Shown piece by piece: positions 40,529 to 51,520 of a stretch of 54,108 nt of DNA. The DNA is from an uncultured Mycoplasmatota bacterium. GTDB taxonomy: Bacteria > Bacillota_I > Bacilli_A > RF39 > UBA660. A program made the translations under genes and the position numbers. The stretch spans positions 1 to 54,108 of the forward strand of contig CAMBYP010000003.1 in NCBI GenBank assembly GCA_945872435.1. The letters run 5' to 3'. How positions within the stretch are numbered: position 1 is the first letter of the stretch; every line of letters begins with the position of its first letter. The notes beneath the pieces were generated by a model that was not told where the DNA came from, did no database searches, and saw only the letters and a program-made list of their open reading frames with translations.

Positions 40529-40891
40529 ATGATAAAGAAAGAATCTCGTAATGAAATGAGAAAAGCTAGACACGCTCGTGTAAGAGAAAAAGTAGTTGGA
40601 ACAACTGAATGTCCAAGACTTAACGTGTTTAGATCAAATAAAAATATTTTTGCGCAAATCATAGATGATCAAACAAATGCTACACTTGTGAGTGCTTCTT
40701 CTATTGATAAAGAATTAAAATTAGAAAATGGAAGCAACGTTGATGCTGCAAGAAAAGTAGGAGAATTAATCGCTAAGAGAGCATTAAAAGCAAAAATTAA
40801 AAATGTTAAATTTGATAGAGGTGGATACCTATATCATGGACGTGTGAAAGCTTTAGCTGAAGCTGCACGTGAAAATGGATTAGAATTCTAA
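40529..40891 (+). CDS. rplR: 50S ribosomal protein L18
   Basis: [18 protein letters not shown]. Confidence 0.97.
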   Translation: MIKKESRNEMRKARHARVREKVVGTTECPRLNVFRSNKNIFAQIIDDQTNATLVSASSIDKELKLENGSNVDAARKVGELIAKRALKAKIKNVKFDRGGYLYHGRVKALAEAARENGLEF

Positions 40892-40908
40892 TATAAGGAG
40901 GGTTAGTT

Positions 40909-41496
40909 ATGGATAATAAGGATATGAACCAAAACCCAGTTCAAAAAGAACAAAAATCTTTTGACAAAAATAACAAGAAAAATTCATCTAGACCACAACG
41001 TAGAAGAAGAGAAAGACAACCAAAATTATATGATGAAGAAGTTATTACAATTACTCGTGTAACAAAAGTTACAAAGGGTGGACGTCATTTCCGTTTCTCA
41101 GCTGTTGTAGCAGTTGGAGATAGAAAAGGTAAAGTAGGAATTGGTTCTGGAAAAGCTAATGAAGTTCCAGATGCAATTAAAAAAGCTGTACAAGCTGCTA
41201 CGAAAAATATCGTTAAAGTATCTATTGTAAATGATACAATTCCACATGAAGCTCTTGGAAGAAGAGGAGCAAGTAAAGTAATGTTAAAACCTGCTAGTAA
41301 AGGTACAGGAGTAAAAGCTGGAGGACCAGTTCGTAGTGTTCTTGAACTTGCTGGTGTTAAAAACATTCTTTCAAAATCACTTGGTTCTAATACAAAAGTA
41401 AATATGGCTTATGCTACATTAGAAGCATTAAAATCACAAAGAACAATTGAACAAGTTGCTGCATTACGTGGAAAGAAAGTAGAGGAAATTAGATAA
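40909..41496 (+). CDS. rpsE: 30S ribosomal protein S5 with basic N-terminal extension
   Basis: [18 protein letters not shown]. Confidence 0.97.
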   Translation: MDNKDMNQNPVQKEQKSFDKNNKKNSSRPQRRRRERQPKLYDEEVITITRVTKVTKGGRHFRFSAVVAVGDRKGKVGIGSGKANEVPDAIKKAVQAATKNIVKVSIVNDTIPHEALGRRGASKVMLKPASKGTGVKAGGPVRSVLELAGVKNILSKSLGSNTKVNMAYATLEALKSQRTIEQVAALRGKKVEEIR

Positions 41497-41939
41497 TGAA
41501 ACTACATGAAATGAAACCTGGAGTTGGAGCTACTGCAACAAAGAAACGTGTTGGACGTGGAGTTGGTAGTGGACTTGGAAAAACTTCTGGACGTGGACAA
41601 AAAGGTCAAAACGCTAGAAGTGGTGGAGGAGTTTCTGGTTGGTTTGAAGGTGGTCAATTTCCACTATACAGAAAACTTCCAAAAAGAGGATTTACAAACG
41701 CTAGATTTAAAAAAGAATATGCAACAATCAATTTAAGTGATTTAAATAAATTTGATAATGGTGTAGAAGTAACGCCAGAACTTTTGAAAGAAATGGGAAT
41801 TGTAAAAAAACAATTATGTGGAATTAAAGTTTTAGGAAATGGTGTTTTAGAAAAGAAATTAGTTGTTAAAGCTAGTAAATTTTCAAAAACAGCAAAAGAA
41901 CAAATAGAAAAATTAGGTGGAAAAGCTGAGGTGATCTAA
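41496..41939 (+). CDS. rplO: 50S ribosomal protein L15
   Basis: [25 protein letters not shown]. Confidence 0.97.
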   Translation: MKLHEMKPGVGATATKKRVGRGVGSGLGKTSGRGQKGQNARSGGGVSGWFEGGQFPLYRKLPKRGFTNARFKKEYATINLSDLNKFDNGVEVTPELLKEMGIVKKQLCGIKVLGNGVLEKKLVVKASKFSKTAKEQIEKLGGKAEVI

Positions 41940-41940
41940 T

Positions 41941-43221
41941 ATGTTTGCCACTATGAAGCAAATATTTAAGTCAGAAAACAAAGACTTGAGAAGAAGAATC
42001 TACTTCACTTTGTTCTGCCTGTTCATTTTTAAACTAGGAACAACAATCATTGTTCCAGGAGTTGATTCAAAATTATTAGGATCTAACTTAGGATTCTTAG
42101 AATTAATTAATGCTATGGGTGGAGGTGCATTAGAAAAATTTTCTATTTTTGCACTTGGTGTAATGCCTTACATTACTGCATCTATCATTATTCAGTTATT
42201 GCAAATGGATATTGTTCCATACTTGACAGAACTTTCTAAACAAGGGCAAGTAGGAAGAGATAAGATTAATCAAATTACTCGAATTACTGGTCTTGCACTT
42301 GCTTTTATTCAAGGATATTTATTTTCATTTGCATTTATTCAAAATGGAACTTCATTACAATACATGGAATTTGCATTAATACTTACAGCTGGAACTGCTT
42401 TTCTACTTTGGATTGGTGATCAAATTACTAAAAAAGGAGTAGGAAATGGTATTTCATTAATTATCATGGCTGGTATTATTGCTACAATGCCAAGTATGTT
42501 TGTAGATGCTTATAATGGTTTTGTTACTGGTGGTACATTGCAACAAACATTATTCGGAATTACAAAATTTGTGTTATTTGTAATTATGTATCTTGCAATA
42601 GTGATTGCAGTTGTATTTGAACAATCTGCAGAACGTCGTATTCCAATTCAGTATGCAAATCAATCTGGAGCAGGAATTGGTGGAAATAAAAGTTATATTC
42701 CATTTAAATTAAATTCAGCTTCTGTTATTCCGGTTATTTTCGCATCTGCGATTGTTTCAGTTCCTGGTTTGATTGCTCAACTTCTAAAAAATGAACAAAT
42801 GACATTATTTGTACAAAAATGGTTATCTTTTCAGACTGGTACAGGTTTTGTATTGTATATTGTATTAATTATTGCATTTACTTATTTCTATACATATTTA
42901 CAATTGAAACCAAATGAATTAGCTGAAAATTTACAAAAAAATGGAGGATATATTCCAGGAGTACATCCAGGTGATGATACTGTAAAATATATCTCGAAAA
43001 CATTAAATCGTATTACTTTAGTTGGTGCGATTTGCCTTGCATTTATTGCAGGTCTTCCAATTGTGTTTGGAATGTTTTCTAATTTACCTACCAGTGTATC
43101 AATTGGTGGAACAGGACTTTTAATTGTTGTTGGAGTTGCACTTGAAACTTACAGACAAGTTGAAAGTCAATTAATTAGTAGAAATTATACTAGTTCAAGA
43201 GGAAGAAGACGAAGAAGATGA
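41941..43221 (+). CDS. secY: Preprotein translocase subunit SecY
   Basis: Multi-TM; RRIPIQYA; operon order. Confidence 0.97.
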   Translation: MFATMKQIFKSENKDLRRRIYFTLFCLFIFKLGTTIIVPGVDSKLLGSNLGFLELINAMGGGALEKFSIFALGVMPYITASIIIQLLQMDIVPYLTELSKQGQVGRDKINQITRITGLALAFIQGYLFSFAFIQNGTSLQYMEFALILTAGTAFLLWIGDQITKKGVGNGISLIIMAGIIATMPSMFVDAYNGFVTGGTLQQTLFGITKFVLFVIMYLAIVIAVVFEQSAERRIPIQYANQSGAGIGGNKSYIPFKLNSASVIPVIFASAIVSVPGLIAQLLKNEQMTLFVQKWLSFQTGTGFVLYIVLIIAFTYFYTYLQLKPNELAENLQKNGGYIPGVHPGDDTVKYISKTLNRITLVGAICLAFIAGLPIVFGMFSNLPTSVSIGGTGLLIVVGVALETYRQVESQLISRNYTSSRGRRRRR

Positions 43222-43883
43222 AAAGTATTATTTTCATAGCCCCTCCTGCAGCAGGAAAGGGCACTCAATCAAAAATGATTGAAGAAAAATATCATTTACC
43301 ACATATTTCAACTGGGGATTTATTAAGAAATGCTATTAAAGGAAATAGTCCTATTGATTTAAAAATTAAAGAATTAATGGAATCTGGTTCTTTAATTCCA
43401 GATGATATTGTTCTAGAACTTTTACATGAACGTTTAATGAATGATGATTGTAAAAATGGATATATCCTTGATGGTTTTCCTAGAAATGTTTCTCAAGCAG
43501 ATGCTTATGAAGCAATGCTTGAAAATATGAAATTAGATCATGGTGTTGTGATATATTTAGATGTTCCAAAAGAACTATGTAAAAAACGTATTTTAGGTCG
43601 TAAATCTTGTCCAAAATGTGGAGCAATTTATAATGACCTAATCGCTGGTATGGAATCAAAAGTAGAAAATGTATGTGATAAGTGTGGATCAAATTTAACT
43701 GTTCGAAGTGATGACAATGAACAAACTTTTGAAACACGTTATCAAGCATATCTTGATAATACCCTTCCACTTTTAGATTACTATAAAAAACACGGTAATT
43801 TATATCGTGTTGACAGTACAGATGCTACAAAAACATTTAAAACAATTGTAGAAGTACTAGAAAGAGGCATTTCTCATGATTAG
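43218..43883 (+). CDS. adk: Adenylate kinase (zinc LID type)
   Basis: GKGTQSKMI; DGFPRN; CPKCG..CDKCG. Confidence 0.97.
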   Translation: MKSIIFIAPPAAGKGTQSKMIEEKYHLPHISTGDLLRNAIKGNSPIDLKIKELMESGSLIPDDIVLELLHERLMNDDCKNGYILDGFPRNVSQADAYEAMLENMKLDHGVVIYLDVPKELCKKRILGRKSCPKCGAIYNDLIAGMESKVENVCDKCGSNLTVRSDDNEQTFETRYQAYLDNTLPLLDYYKKHGNLYRVDSTDATKTFKTIVEVLERGISHD

Positions 43884-44622
43884 TATTAAATCAGAAAGGG
43901 AAATTGAACTTTTAAGAATTGCTGGTAAAATTGTCGGTGATACTCATAATTATATAAAACAGTATATTAAACCGGGTATCACCACAATGGAACTAGATCA
44001 TATTGCAGAAACATTTATTAGAAAAAATGGTGCAACTCCATCTTTTAAAGGATTGTATGGTTTTCCAAATGCTTGTTGTATTTCAGTAAATGAAGAAGTA
44101 GTACATGGAATTCCTTCTAATAGAAAATTAAAAGAAGGAGATATTGTATCAATTGATATTGGAGCTTGTTATAAAGGCTATCATGGAGATTCCGCATGGA
44201 GTTATCCAGTGGGAAAAGTAGATAAACAAAAAGAAGATTTGTTGAAACATACGGAAGAATCATTATATGAAGGATTATCTGTAATTCATGATGGTGCACG
44301 AGTTGGCGATATTGGTTATATGGTTAGTAAATGTGCAAATAAGTATCATCTAGGTGTTGTAAAAGAATTAGTCGGACATGGAGTTGGAAGAGAAGTTCAT
44401 GAAATGCCTGATGTTCCAAATTATGGAAAGCAAAATACCGGACCACTTTTAAAAAAAGGAATGGTTATTGCAGTTGAACCTATGTTAAATAGTGGAACTG
44501 CTGATATTTATGAATTAGATGATGAATGGACAATTGTCACTGCTGATTTAAAACCATCTGCTCATTTCGAGCATACCGTTTTAGTAACAGAAGATGGTTA
44601 TGAAATTTTAACAAAGAGGTGA
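43876..44622 (+). CDS. map: Type I methionine aminopeptidase
   Basis: [28 protein letters not shown]. Confidence 0.97.
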   Translation: MISIKSEREIELLRIAGKIVGDTHNYIKQYIKPGITTMELDHIAETFIRKNGATPSFKGLYGFPNACCISVNEEVVHGIPSNRKLKEGDIVSIDIGACYKGYHGDSAWSYPVGKVDKQKEDLLKHTEESLYEGLSVIHDGARVGDIGYMVSKCANKYHLGVVKELVGHGVGREVHEMPDVPNYGKQNTGPLLKKGMVIAVEPMLNSGTADIYELDDEWTIVTADLKPSAHFEHTVLVTEDGYEILTKR

Positions 44623-44626
44623 GAAA

Positions 44627-44842
44627 ATGGCAAAAGAAGATGTAATTGAATTAGAAGGGAAAGTTGTTGAAACTTTACCAAATGCTAATTTTAAAGTAGA
44701 ACTTGAAAACGGACACACGATTATAGCCGGCGTTTCTGGTAAAATCCGAATGCACTATATTCGCATTTTACCAGGTGATAGAGTGACCGTAGAAGTTTCA
44801 ACATATGATTTAACACGCGGGCGTATAACCTATAGAAAATAA
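44627..44842 (+). CDS. infA: Translation initiation factor IF-1
   Basis: [19 protein letters not shown]. Confidence 0.97.
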   Translation: MAKEDVIELEGKVVETLPNANFKVELENGHTIIAGVSGKIRMHYIRILPGDRVTVEVSTYDLTRGRITYRK

Positions 44843-44856
44843 TAGGAGGGATTTAG

Positions 44857-44970
44857 ATGAAGGTAAGACCATCGGTAAAACCAATTTGCGACAAATGTCG
44901 TGTAATCAAACGTAAAGGTAGGGTTATGGTAATTTGTGAAAACCCTAAACACAAACAAAGACAAGGTTAA
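44857..44970 (+). CDS. rpmJ: 50S ribosomal protein L36 (absent from the supplied ORF track)
   Basis: 37 aa [37 protein letters not shown] after AGGAGG. Confidence 0.97.
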   Translation: MKVRPSVKPICDKCRVIKRKGRVMVICENPKHKQRQG

Positions 44971-44987
44971 TAATAGGAGGTGTTTTA

Positions 44988-45353
44988 ATGGCACGTATTA
45001 AAGGTATTGATTTGCCAAATAATAAGAGAATTGAAATCGCATTAACTTACATCTATGGAATCGGAAGAAGTCTTGCTACTACTATTTGTAATGATGCAAA
45101 AGTAGATGTAAACACAAAAGCAAAAGATTTAACTCAAGAAGAGTTAGTTCGTATTCGTGATGAAGTAAATAAATATACAACTGAAGGAGATTTACGTCGT
45201 GAAATCAACATGAATATTAAAACAAAAATGGAAATTAATTCTTACCAAGGTACTCGTCATAAAAAAGGTTTACCTGTAAGAGGTCAAAGAACTAACCGTA
45301 ATGCTAGAACTCGTAAAGGTAAAGGAAAAGTTGTAGCTAATAAAAAGAAATAA
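44988..45353 (+). CDS. rpsM: 30S ribosomal protein S13
   Basis: Family sequence and operon order. Confidence 0.98.
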   Translation: MARIKGIDLPNNKRIEIALTYIYGIGRSLATTICNDAKVDVNTKAKDLTQEELVRIRDEVNKYTTEGDLRREINMNIKTKMEINSYQGTRHKKGLPVRGQRTNRNARTRKGKGKVVANKKK

Positions 45354-45377
45354 TAGACTTTAAAGGAGGTTATGAAA

Positions 45378-45761
45378 ATGGCTTATAAACCAAGAAAACG
45401 TAAAGTGAAGAAGAATGTACCTGAAGGTAAGGCTTTTATTCATTCTACATTTAATAATACAATTGTAACAATTAGTGATAAAGATGGGAATGCAATTAGT
45501 TGGGCTTCAGCTGGTACTTTAGGATTCAAAGGAAGTAAAAAATCAACTCCATATGCAGCAGGTATGGCAGCAGAAGCAGCAGGAAAAGCAGCTGCAGGTA
45601 TGGGTATGAAAAAAGTTGAAGTTTATGTAAAAGGAATTGGTTCTGGACGTGAAACCGCTGTTCGTTCATTACAAACTGCTGGACTTGAGATTACTGCAAT
45701 CACTGACGTAACACCTATACCACATAATGGATGCCGTCCACCAAAACGTCCACGTGGATAA
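45378..45761 (+). CDS. rpsK: 30S ribosomal protein S11
   Basis: [13 protein letters not shown]-terminus. Confidence 0.98.
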   Translation: MAYKPRKRKVKKNVPEGKAFIHSTFNNTIVTISDKDGNAISWASAGTLGFKGSKKSTPYAAGMAAEAAGKAAAGMGMKKVEVYVKGIGSGRETAVRSLQTAGLEITAITDVTPIPHNGCRPPKRPRG

Positions 45762-45782
45762 TAAGAAAAGGAGTGTGGAATA

Positions 45783-46733
45783 GTGTTAAATTTTGAAAAA
45801 CCTATTTATAAAATAACTGATTATGTTGAAAATAATAATTATGGAAAATTTGAATTAGAACCTTTAGAAAGAGGATTTGGAACTACAATTGGTAATGCAC
45901 TTAGAAGAGTGATGCTATCTAGTATGCCAGGAAGTGCAATTGTCGCTGTAAAAATTGATGGAGTTGCACATGAATTCCAAACAATAGAAGGTATTGTAGA
46001 AGATGTAACAACAATTATTTTAAATTTAAAAAATATTGTTGTAAAAAATCATTCTGATGAAGATAAAACAATGCATTTACATGTAGATACTGAAAAAACA
46101 GTAACTGCCGCTGATATTGAAACAGATGCAGATGTTGAAGTAATTAATAAAGATCAAGTAATCGCAACTGTTTCAAAAGGTGGAAAATTAGATATGGAAT
46201 TTATCGTTAGTAACGGTAGAGGATATGTACCATCTAATGAAAATAAAGCATTATTAGAAAATAAAAAAATTGGTTTTATTCCAATTGATGCATTGTATTC
46301 TCCAATTGAAAGAATTAGTTATGATGTAACAAATGCACGTGTTGGACAAGATGCTAGTTATGATAAACTAACAATGAATGTTCAAACGAATGGTTCTCTT
46401 CGTCCAGAAGAAACTATGGCATTAGGTGCTAAAATATTAATTGAACACTTAAATATTATTACTAATTTGAGTGAAATTGCTGATACAACAGGTATTATGA
46501 ATGCAAAACAAGAAGATAGTAAGATGAAAAAACTAGAAACATCAATTGATGATTTAGATTTCTCAGTTCGTGCTTATAATTGTTTAAAAAGAGCAGGAAT
46601 TAATACTCTTGGAGATTTAACTGAAAAATCAGAATTAGAAATGATGAAAATTCGTAATTTAGGTAAAAAGTCTTTAAAAGAAGTAATTGATAAAATTAAA
46701 GATATGGGACTTAAATTCCGTGATGAAGACTAG
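45783..46733 (+). CDS. rpoA: RNA polymerase subunit alpha
   Basis: LEPLERGFGTTIGNALRRVMLSSMPG. Confidence 0.98.
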   Translation: MLNFEKPIYKITDYVENNNYGKFELEPLERGFGTTIGNALRRVMLSSMPGSAIVAVKIDGVAHEFQTIEGIVEDVTTIILNLKNIVVKNHSDEDKTMHLHVDTEKTVTAADIETDADVEVINKDQVIATVSKGGKLDMEFIVSNGRGYVPSNENKALLENKKIGFIPIDALYSPIERISYDVTNARVGQDASYDKLTMNVQTNGSLRPEETMALGAKILIEHLNIITNLSEIADTTGIMNAKQEDSKMKKLETSIDDLDFSVRAYNCLKRAGINTLGDLTEKSELEMMKIRNLGKKSLKEVIDKIKDMGLKFRDED

Positions 46734-46748
46734 TTAGGAGGAAAAAAT

Positions 46749-47099
46749 ATGGCTTATAGAAAATTAGGACGTACGAATAAACATAGAAGAAGTATGCTTG
46801 CTAACCTAACAAAAGATGTCATCATGAATGGAAGAATTCAAACAACTGAAACAAGAGCAAAAGAAGTTCGTAAGTTTGTTGATAAAATGATTTCATATGG
46901 AAAAGATGGATCTTTAGTTGCAAGAAGAAAAGCATTAGCTTTCTTACATAATGATAAAGTTGCTGTTAAGAAAGTTTTTGACGAATTAGCTCCTCGTTAT
47001 GCAACTCGTAACGGAGGATATACTAGAATCTTAAAATTAGATGAAAGAAAAGGTGACGACGCACTTATGGTCATCTTAGAATTAGTAGAAGAAGCATAA
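46749..47099 (+). CDS. rplQ: 50S ribosomal protein L17
   Basis: [20 protein letters not shown]. Confidence 0.97.
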   Translation: MAYRKLGRTNKHRRSMLANLTKDVIMNGRIQTTETRAKEVRKFVDKMISYGKDGSLVARRKALAFLHNDKVAVKKVFDELAPRYATRNGGYTRILKLDERKGDDALMVILELVEEA

Positions 47100-47112
47100 T
47101 GCTTCTTTTTTT
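47085..47112 (+). terminator. Intrinsic terminator after rplQ
   Basis: AGAAGCA-TAA-TGCTTCT plus T-run, overlapping the stop codon. Confidence 0.7.
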
Positions 47113-47121
47113 ATAAAATAC

Positions 47122-47150
47122 TTGTCAAATTCTAAATATTATAGTATCAT
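47122..47150 (+). promoter_or_regulatory. Sigma-A-type promoter
   Basis: TTGTCA - 17 bp - TATCAT. Confidence 0.65.
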
Positions 47151-47173
47151 GTTGTCAATTGGGGGAATTTGAT

Positions 47174-47950
47174 ATGGAAAATATGGAATATAAATTAGAA
47201 ATAAAAATACCAGATTTTGTTAAACAAAATGTACAAGCAAAAAAACAATTAGATCATGAAATAGACTCTTTTTTTAATGCATCAGGTGAAATTAAAAAAG
47301 AGTATGAACAAAACACATATACTTTAATAAAAGATAATATAACTGGGAAAAAACCTTATATGAATAATAGTTATTATTATCTAAAAATTAAGTATCTTTC
47401 TAATGAAGAATTTATTTTATATTCTGGTGTAACATTTAAAATAGAAGATGAAAATAAAAAAAGACATTCTTTATTAAATACCAAATTATTTCATTGTTAT
47501 CATAATATAAATCATGATTTTATAATAGAAGAAAATGAACAAGTATATCATGATGATGAAATAAAAGAATATACTGGATTCTTATTTCGAAGTATTCATG
47601 CTGTTAAAAAAAATTTTTTGTATAGAGATAATCAATTATTAAAAAAAGAAGTATTTACAGGATATCAAAAAGAAAATATTCCGTATTTGCACCAATCTAT
47701 TCAAAACAGTATTGTTCATGAAGATGATTTTATAGTAAGTATACCATGTCCTTTTTATGAGTTAGTTAATGTGACTCAAGATTATGTGTATATAAAAAAA
47801 TTATATGATGAATTAGAAGGAGAAAAAATCTTTACAACTTCCAAAGAAAATGTAGATAATGAATTAAATGTAAAAGATGAGAATATTTTGATTCCTGTTG
47901 ATATACAAACATGGAATAGTGCATTAGAAGGAGTTATGAAAAAATCATAA
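47174..47950 (+). CDS. Uncharacterised soluble protein (258 aa)
   Basis: Full ORF with own promoter and terminator; no recognised family. Confidence 0.7.
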   Translation: MENMEYKLEIKIPDFVKQNVQAKKQLDHEIDSFFNASGEIKKEYEQNTYTLIKDNITGKKPYMNNSYYYLKIKYLSNEEFILYSGVTFKIEDENKKRHSLLNTKLFHCYHNINHDFIIEENEQVYHDDEIKEYTGFLFRSIHAVKKNFLYRDNQLLKKEVFTGYQKENIPYLHQSIQNSIVHEDDFIVSIPCPFYELVNVTQDYVYIKKLYDELEGEKIFTTSKENVDNELNVKDENILIPVDIQTWNSALEGVMKKS

Positions 47951-47957
47951 CTTTTTT
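47934..47957 (+). terminator. Intrinsic terminator
   Basis: GTTATGA-AAAAA-TCATAAC plus T7, overlapping the stop codon. Confidence 0.75.
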
Positions 47958-48008
47958 TCATTTTCATGAGTTCATTTTTGTTGTATACTATTAATAGTAG
48001 GTGAAAAT

Positions 48009-49805
48009 ATGAAAAAATGGTTGATAATATGTTTTGTATGTTTTATTTATTTCATCCCAATAAATGTTAATGCTAAAACAAAAAATAATTTTGATGAAAT
48101 TCATACAAAAATTAAAATCACGAAAGACAGTAAAATTTATGTTACTGAAACGGGGCAAGTAAATGGCATAGGTAATCATACAATTGTACGTAAGTTACCA
48201 TTTTATTTCGTGAATCAAATGAACGAAAAGAGATTAGCTAAAATTAGTCAAATAGAAGGAAGTGCTATGTCATTTCGCTATTCTAATTTTGGAGATTCTA
48301 TGTATTTACGTGCTAAGGTAAATGATAATAAAAATTCATATACTATATCATACATATATGATTTTTCTAGTGTTGGAGGCGTAGAAAATACTTTATATAT
48401 TCCTCTTATAAAATCTTCTGATTATGAAAATATTGACTCATATACATTTGATATTGAATTAGAAAATACAGAATCATTAGAACAATTTCAATGGTTAATG
48501 GACGATGAAATTATTTCAGATAGCCAATTAAACTATTCTGTTATTGGAAATCATATTACTGGTAAATTATTAATTCCACTACATTCAACAACTATTACTT
48601 CTATGATTAAAGTTCCAGAAAATTATTTTTATCAAACACATAATAATTATCATACGAATGCAATCTTATTTTTCATAGCTACTGGACTAGTTTTAATAGC
48701 AGCATTTATTCTATATTTATTAGCAAAACGACAAGTAAAAAAGCCACCAATTGTGAAATTTCCACCTGCTAATTTAAGTCCTGCAGAAATTGGTTATATA
48801 TATAAAGGTGTAGTAGGTGATAAAGAAGTATTATCTTATTTAATTAATTATGCAATCAAGGGAAATATGAAAATTGCAGAGTATTCACAAAAGAATAATA
48901 AAATTACTTCATGGTTTGTTAAACAAGAATCTTTAAATAGTAAGGATGAAATTGAATCATATATATACCACCAATTATTTGTAAATCGTGATAAAGTTGA
49001 AATACAAGCGTTGAAGGGTAAATTCTATAAAAAATTAGAATATGCAAAAAAACAATTGAGTTATAGAACCTTAGAAGATAAGATATATGACAAAAAATCT
49101 TATTTATTACTATATTTAATTTATGGATTAACTTTATTTATGTTTTTATCTTTACAACTGTGTTTTTGCTTTAGTGTACTAGGTTCATTATTTGATTCTA
49201 TTATATGCGTATTATTATCTTTCTTTGCAATTTTTTGTTTATTATTTACTGTGAAACATGAAGTTCCATATTTAAAAAAAGTCGCATATTCTATTGTGTT
49301 AGTCCCATTATTTATTATGGTAATTTATTCTTTTATATGTTTACGATATAATTGGTTTTATGTATGTTGTATTGGCATGATGCTAATTATGTTATTTCTT
49401 GGTAAAGAAATTCAAAAAAGATTTAAGGAACACTCTTATATTGTAAGAAAAATAGATGGATTTAGAAGATATTTAAAAGAAAAGAGTGCAAAATCTGAAG
49501 AGCAATTTTATGATTACTTACCATATGCTTATGTATTAGGTGTTTCTAAACAATGGATAAGACATAATGAAAAAGTAAATTTACCATCATGGCTTGATGT
49601 TAATTTGAAATCAACTTCTTTTATTCAATGTTTTGAATATTATATGGAAACGATTAATAGTATTTTATTTTCTCTTCCACAAGAACATTTACCAAAATTA
49701 AGGCATAAAAAGAAAACTGTAAAAAATAAAAATATAAAAAATTTTGCAGAAGAAACAAAAAAGGCAGATGAATCGTTCAAAAAACAAAAAGAAAAAAAGG
49801 CATAA
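48009..49805 (+). CDS. DUF2207-type predicted membrane protein
   Basis: Signal peptide, extracellular beta domain, TM helices, charged C-terminus. Confidence 0.78.
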   Translation: MKKWLIICFVCFIYFIPINVNAKTKNNFDEIHTKIKITKDSKIYVTETGQVNGIGNHTIVRKLPFYFVNQMNEKRLAKISQIEGSAMSFRYSNFGDSMYLRAKVNDNKNSYTISYIYDFSSVGGVENTLYIPLIKSSDYENIDSYTFDIELENTESLEQFQWLMDDEIISDSQLNYSVIGNHITGKLLIPLHSTTITSMIKVPENYFYQTHNNYHTNAILFFIATGLVLIAAFILYLLAKRQVKKPPIVKFPPANLSPAEIGYIYKGVVGDKEVLSYLINYAIKGNMKIAEYSQKNNKITSWFVKQESLNSKDEIESYIYHQLFVNRDKVEIQALKGKFYKKLEYAKKQLSYRTLEDKIYDKKSYLLLYLIYGLTLFMFLSLQLCFCFSVLGSLFDSIICVLLSFFAIFCLLFTVKHEVPYLKKVAYSIVLVPLFIMVIYSFICLRYNWFYVCCIGMMLIMLFLGKEIQKRFKEHSYIVRKIDGFRRYLKEKSAKSEEQFYDYLPYAYVLGVSKQWIRHNEKVNLPSWLDVNLKSTSFIQCFEYYMETINSILFSLPQEHLPKLRHKKKTVKNKNIKNFAEETKKADESFKKQKEKKA

Positions 49806-49883
49806 TTATGTCTTTTTTTCATAATCTTTTGTTTTTCGTTGATAATATAATTGTATTATTATATAATAAAAAAGGTGAAGAAT

Positions 49884-50636
49884 ATGTTAGCACTTATTAC
49901 AGGAGCAAGTTCTGGAATTGGAAGAGATATGGCTCGTATTTTGAGTGAAAAAGGATATGATCTGATTCTAGTTGCAAGAAGAAAAACAAAATTACAAGCT
50001 TTAAAAAAAGAGTTAAATACAAATGTTGAATGTATTGTAATGGATATATCTACAACATTTAATTGTATGGAATTATATCAAGAAGTAAAAGATAAAGATA
50101 TTGATATTTTAATTAATAATGCTGGTTTTGGACTATTTGGTGAATTTTGCGAAACTAATTTAGATAAAGAGCTAGATATGATTGATTTAAATATCAAGGC
50201 TGTTCATACTTTAACAAAGTTGTTTTTGAAGGATTTTAAAAAGAAAAATAAAGGTTATATATTGAATGTTGCTTCTTCTGCTGCCTTTTTACCAGGTCCA
50301 TTAATGGCAACTTATTATGGAACAAAAGCATATGTTTTAAGGTTTACAGAATCTATTCATGAAGAATTAAAAAAAGAAAAAAGTAATGTATATATCGGAG
50401 CATTATGCCCTGGCCCAGTAAATACAGAATTTAATAAAGTTGCTAAAGTTTCATTTCAATTACCTGGAATGGAAAGTAGAGATGTAGCTGAATATGCAAT
50501 TAAAAAAATGTTTAAGAAAAAAATGATTATTATACCTGGAATCACAATGAAAGTGTCTAAATTTATGATTCGTTTCATTCCAGAATCTATTTTACTTCAT
50601 ACTGCATATCACATACAAAAAAGGAAAAGAGATTAG
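49884..50636 (+). CDS. Short-chain dehydrogenase/reductase
   Basis: LITGASSGIGRDMAR; NNAGFG; YYGTKAYV. Confidence 0.93.
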   Translation: MLALITGASSGIGRDMARILSEKGYDLILVARRKTKLQALKKELNTNVECIVMDISTTFNCMELYQEVKDKDIDILINNAGFGLFGEFCETNLDKELDMIDLNIKAVHTLTKLFLKDFKKKNKGYILNVASSAAFLPGPLMATYYGTKAYVLRFTESIHEELKKEKSNVYIGALCPGPVNTEFNKVAKVSFQLPGMESRDVAEYAIKKMFKKKMIIIPGITMKVSKFMIRFIPESILLHTAYHIQKRKRD

Positions 50637-50647
50637 CTCTTTTTTTC

Positions 50648-50676
50648 TTGTCATTTGATATAAACTATACTATAAT
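50648..50676 (+). promoter_or_regulatory. Sigma-A-type promoter for ecf operon
   Basis: TTGTCA - 17 bp - TATAAT. Confidence 0.75.
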
Positions 50677-50698
50677 AACTAAAAGTAGTGGTGAAGAT

Positions 50699-51520
50699 AT
50701 GAATGTAATTAAAGTAGAAAAATTGACTTTTTTTTATGAACAAAATTGTATATTCAAAGATATAAATTTTGAAGTGGTTGAAGGAGAATTTTTAACAATT
50801 TTAGGACCAAGTGGAAGTGGGAAATCAACGTTATTAAAATTGTTATTAGGTTTAGAACATGGTATAGGAAAAATTGAAGTTTTAAATAAAGAATTAAAGG
50901 CAGAAACGACAAGAGAAATTCGAAGAGAAATTGGTTATGTATGTAGTGATTCTAGTAAGCAAATGATTAGTAAGCAAATGATATTTCAAACAGTGCATGA
51001 AGAATTATCATTTCCACTATGTAATTTATGTTATTCTAAACAAGAAATTGAATCAAAAATAAATGAAATTTCGGAGTTATTTCAAATTCAACACTTATTA
51101 CAAAAAAATTTAAATGAATTGACAAATTCTCAAAAACAAGTAATATGCTTTGCAACCGCACTTATTTATAATCCTAAAATTTTATTATTAGATGAGGCTT
51201 TTTTTGGAATGGAAACATTAACAATTAAAAGAATATTTAAAGTTTTAAAAAAATTGAATCGTGAAAAAAATTTAACAATTATTTCAGGAACTTCAATGAT
51301 TGAACAAAGTTTATTTGGTAAAAAAATAATGGTTTTAAATGACAATAATATTTTATTATATGGAAAGAATCAAGATGTATTTGACGAAGAAAAAAAATTA
51401 AAAAAAGCAAGTTTAGAATTACCATTTATGGTTGAATTATCAAAAAAATTATATTATTATGATTTAGTAAAAAAGCCAATTTATCATATGGAGCGGATGG
51501 TGAATCATTTATGGAAATAA
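50699..51520 (+). CDS. ecfA1: ECF transporter ATPase EcfA1, divergent
   Basis: Walker A GPSGSGKST, Walker B ILLLDEA; ecfA1-ecfA2-ecfT-truA synteny. Confidence 0.85.
   Translation: MNVIKVEKLTFFYEQNCIFKDINFEVVEGEFLTILGPSGSGKSTLLKLLLGLEHGIGKIEVLNKELKAETTREIRREIGYVCSDSSKQMISKQMIFQTVHEELSFPLCNLCYSKQEIESKINEISELFQIQHLLQKNLNELTNSQKQVICFATALIYNPKILLLDEAFFGMETLTIKRIFKVLKKLNREKNLTIISGTSMIEQSLFGKKIMVLNDNNILLYGKNQDVFDEEKKLKKASLELPFMVELSKKLYYYDLVKKPIYHMERMVNHLWK

Noticed and set aside
41524-41736. 70-aa ORF inside rplO
   Set aside because: Out-of-frame shadow of a conserved L15 coding sequence.
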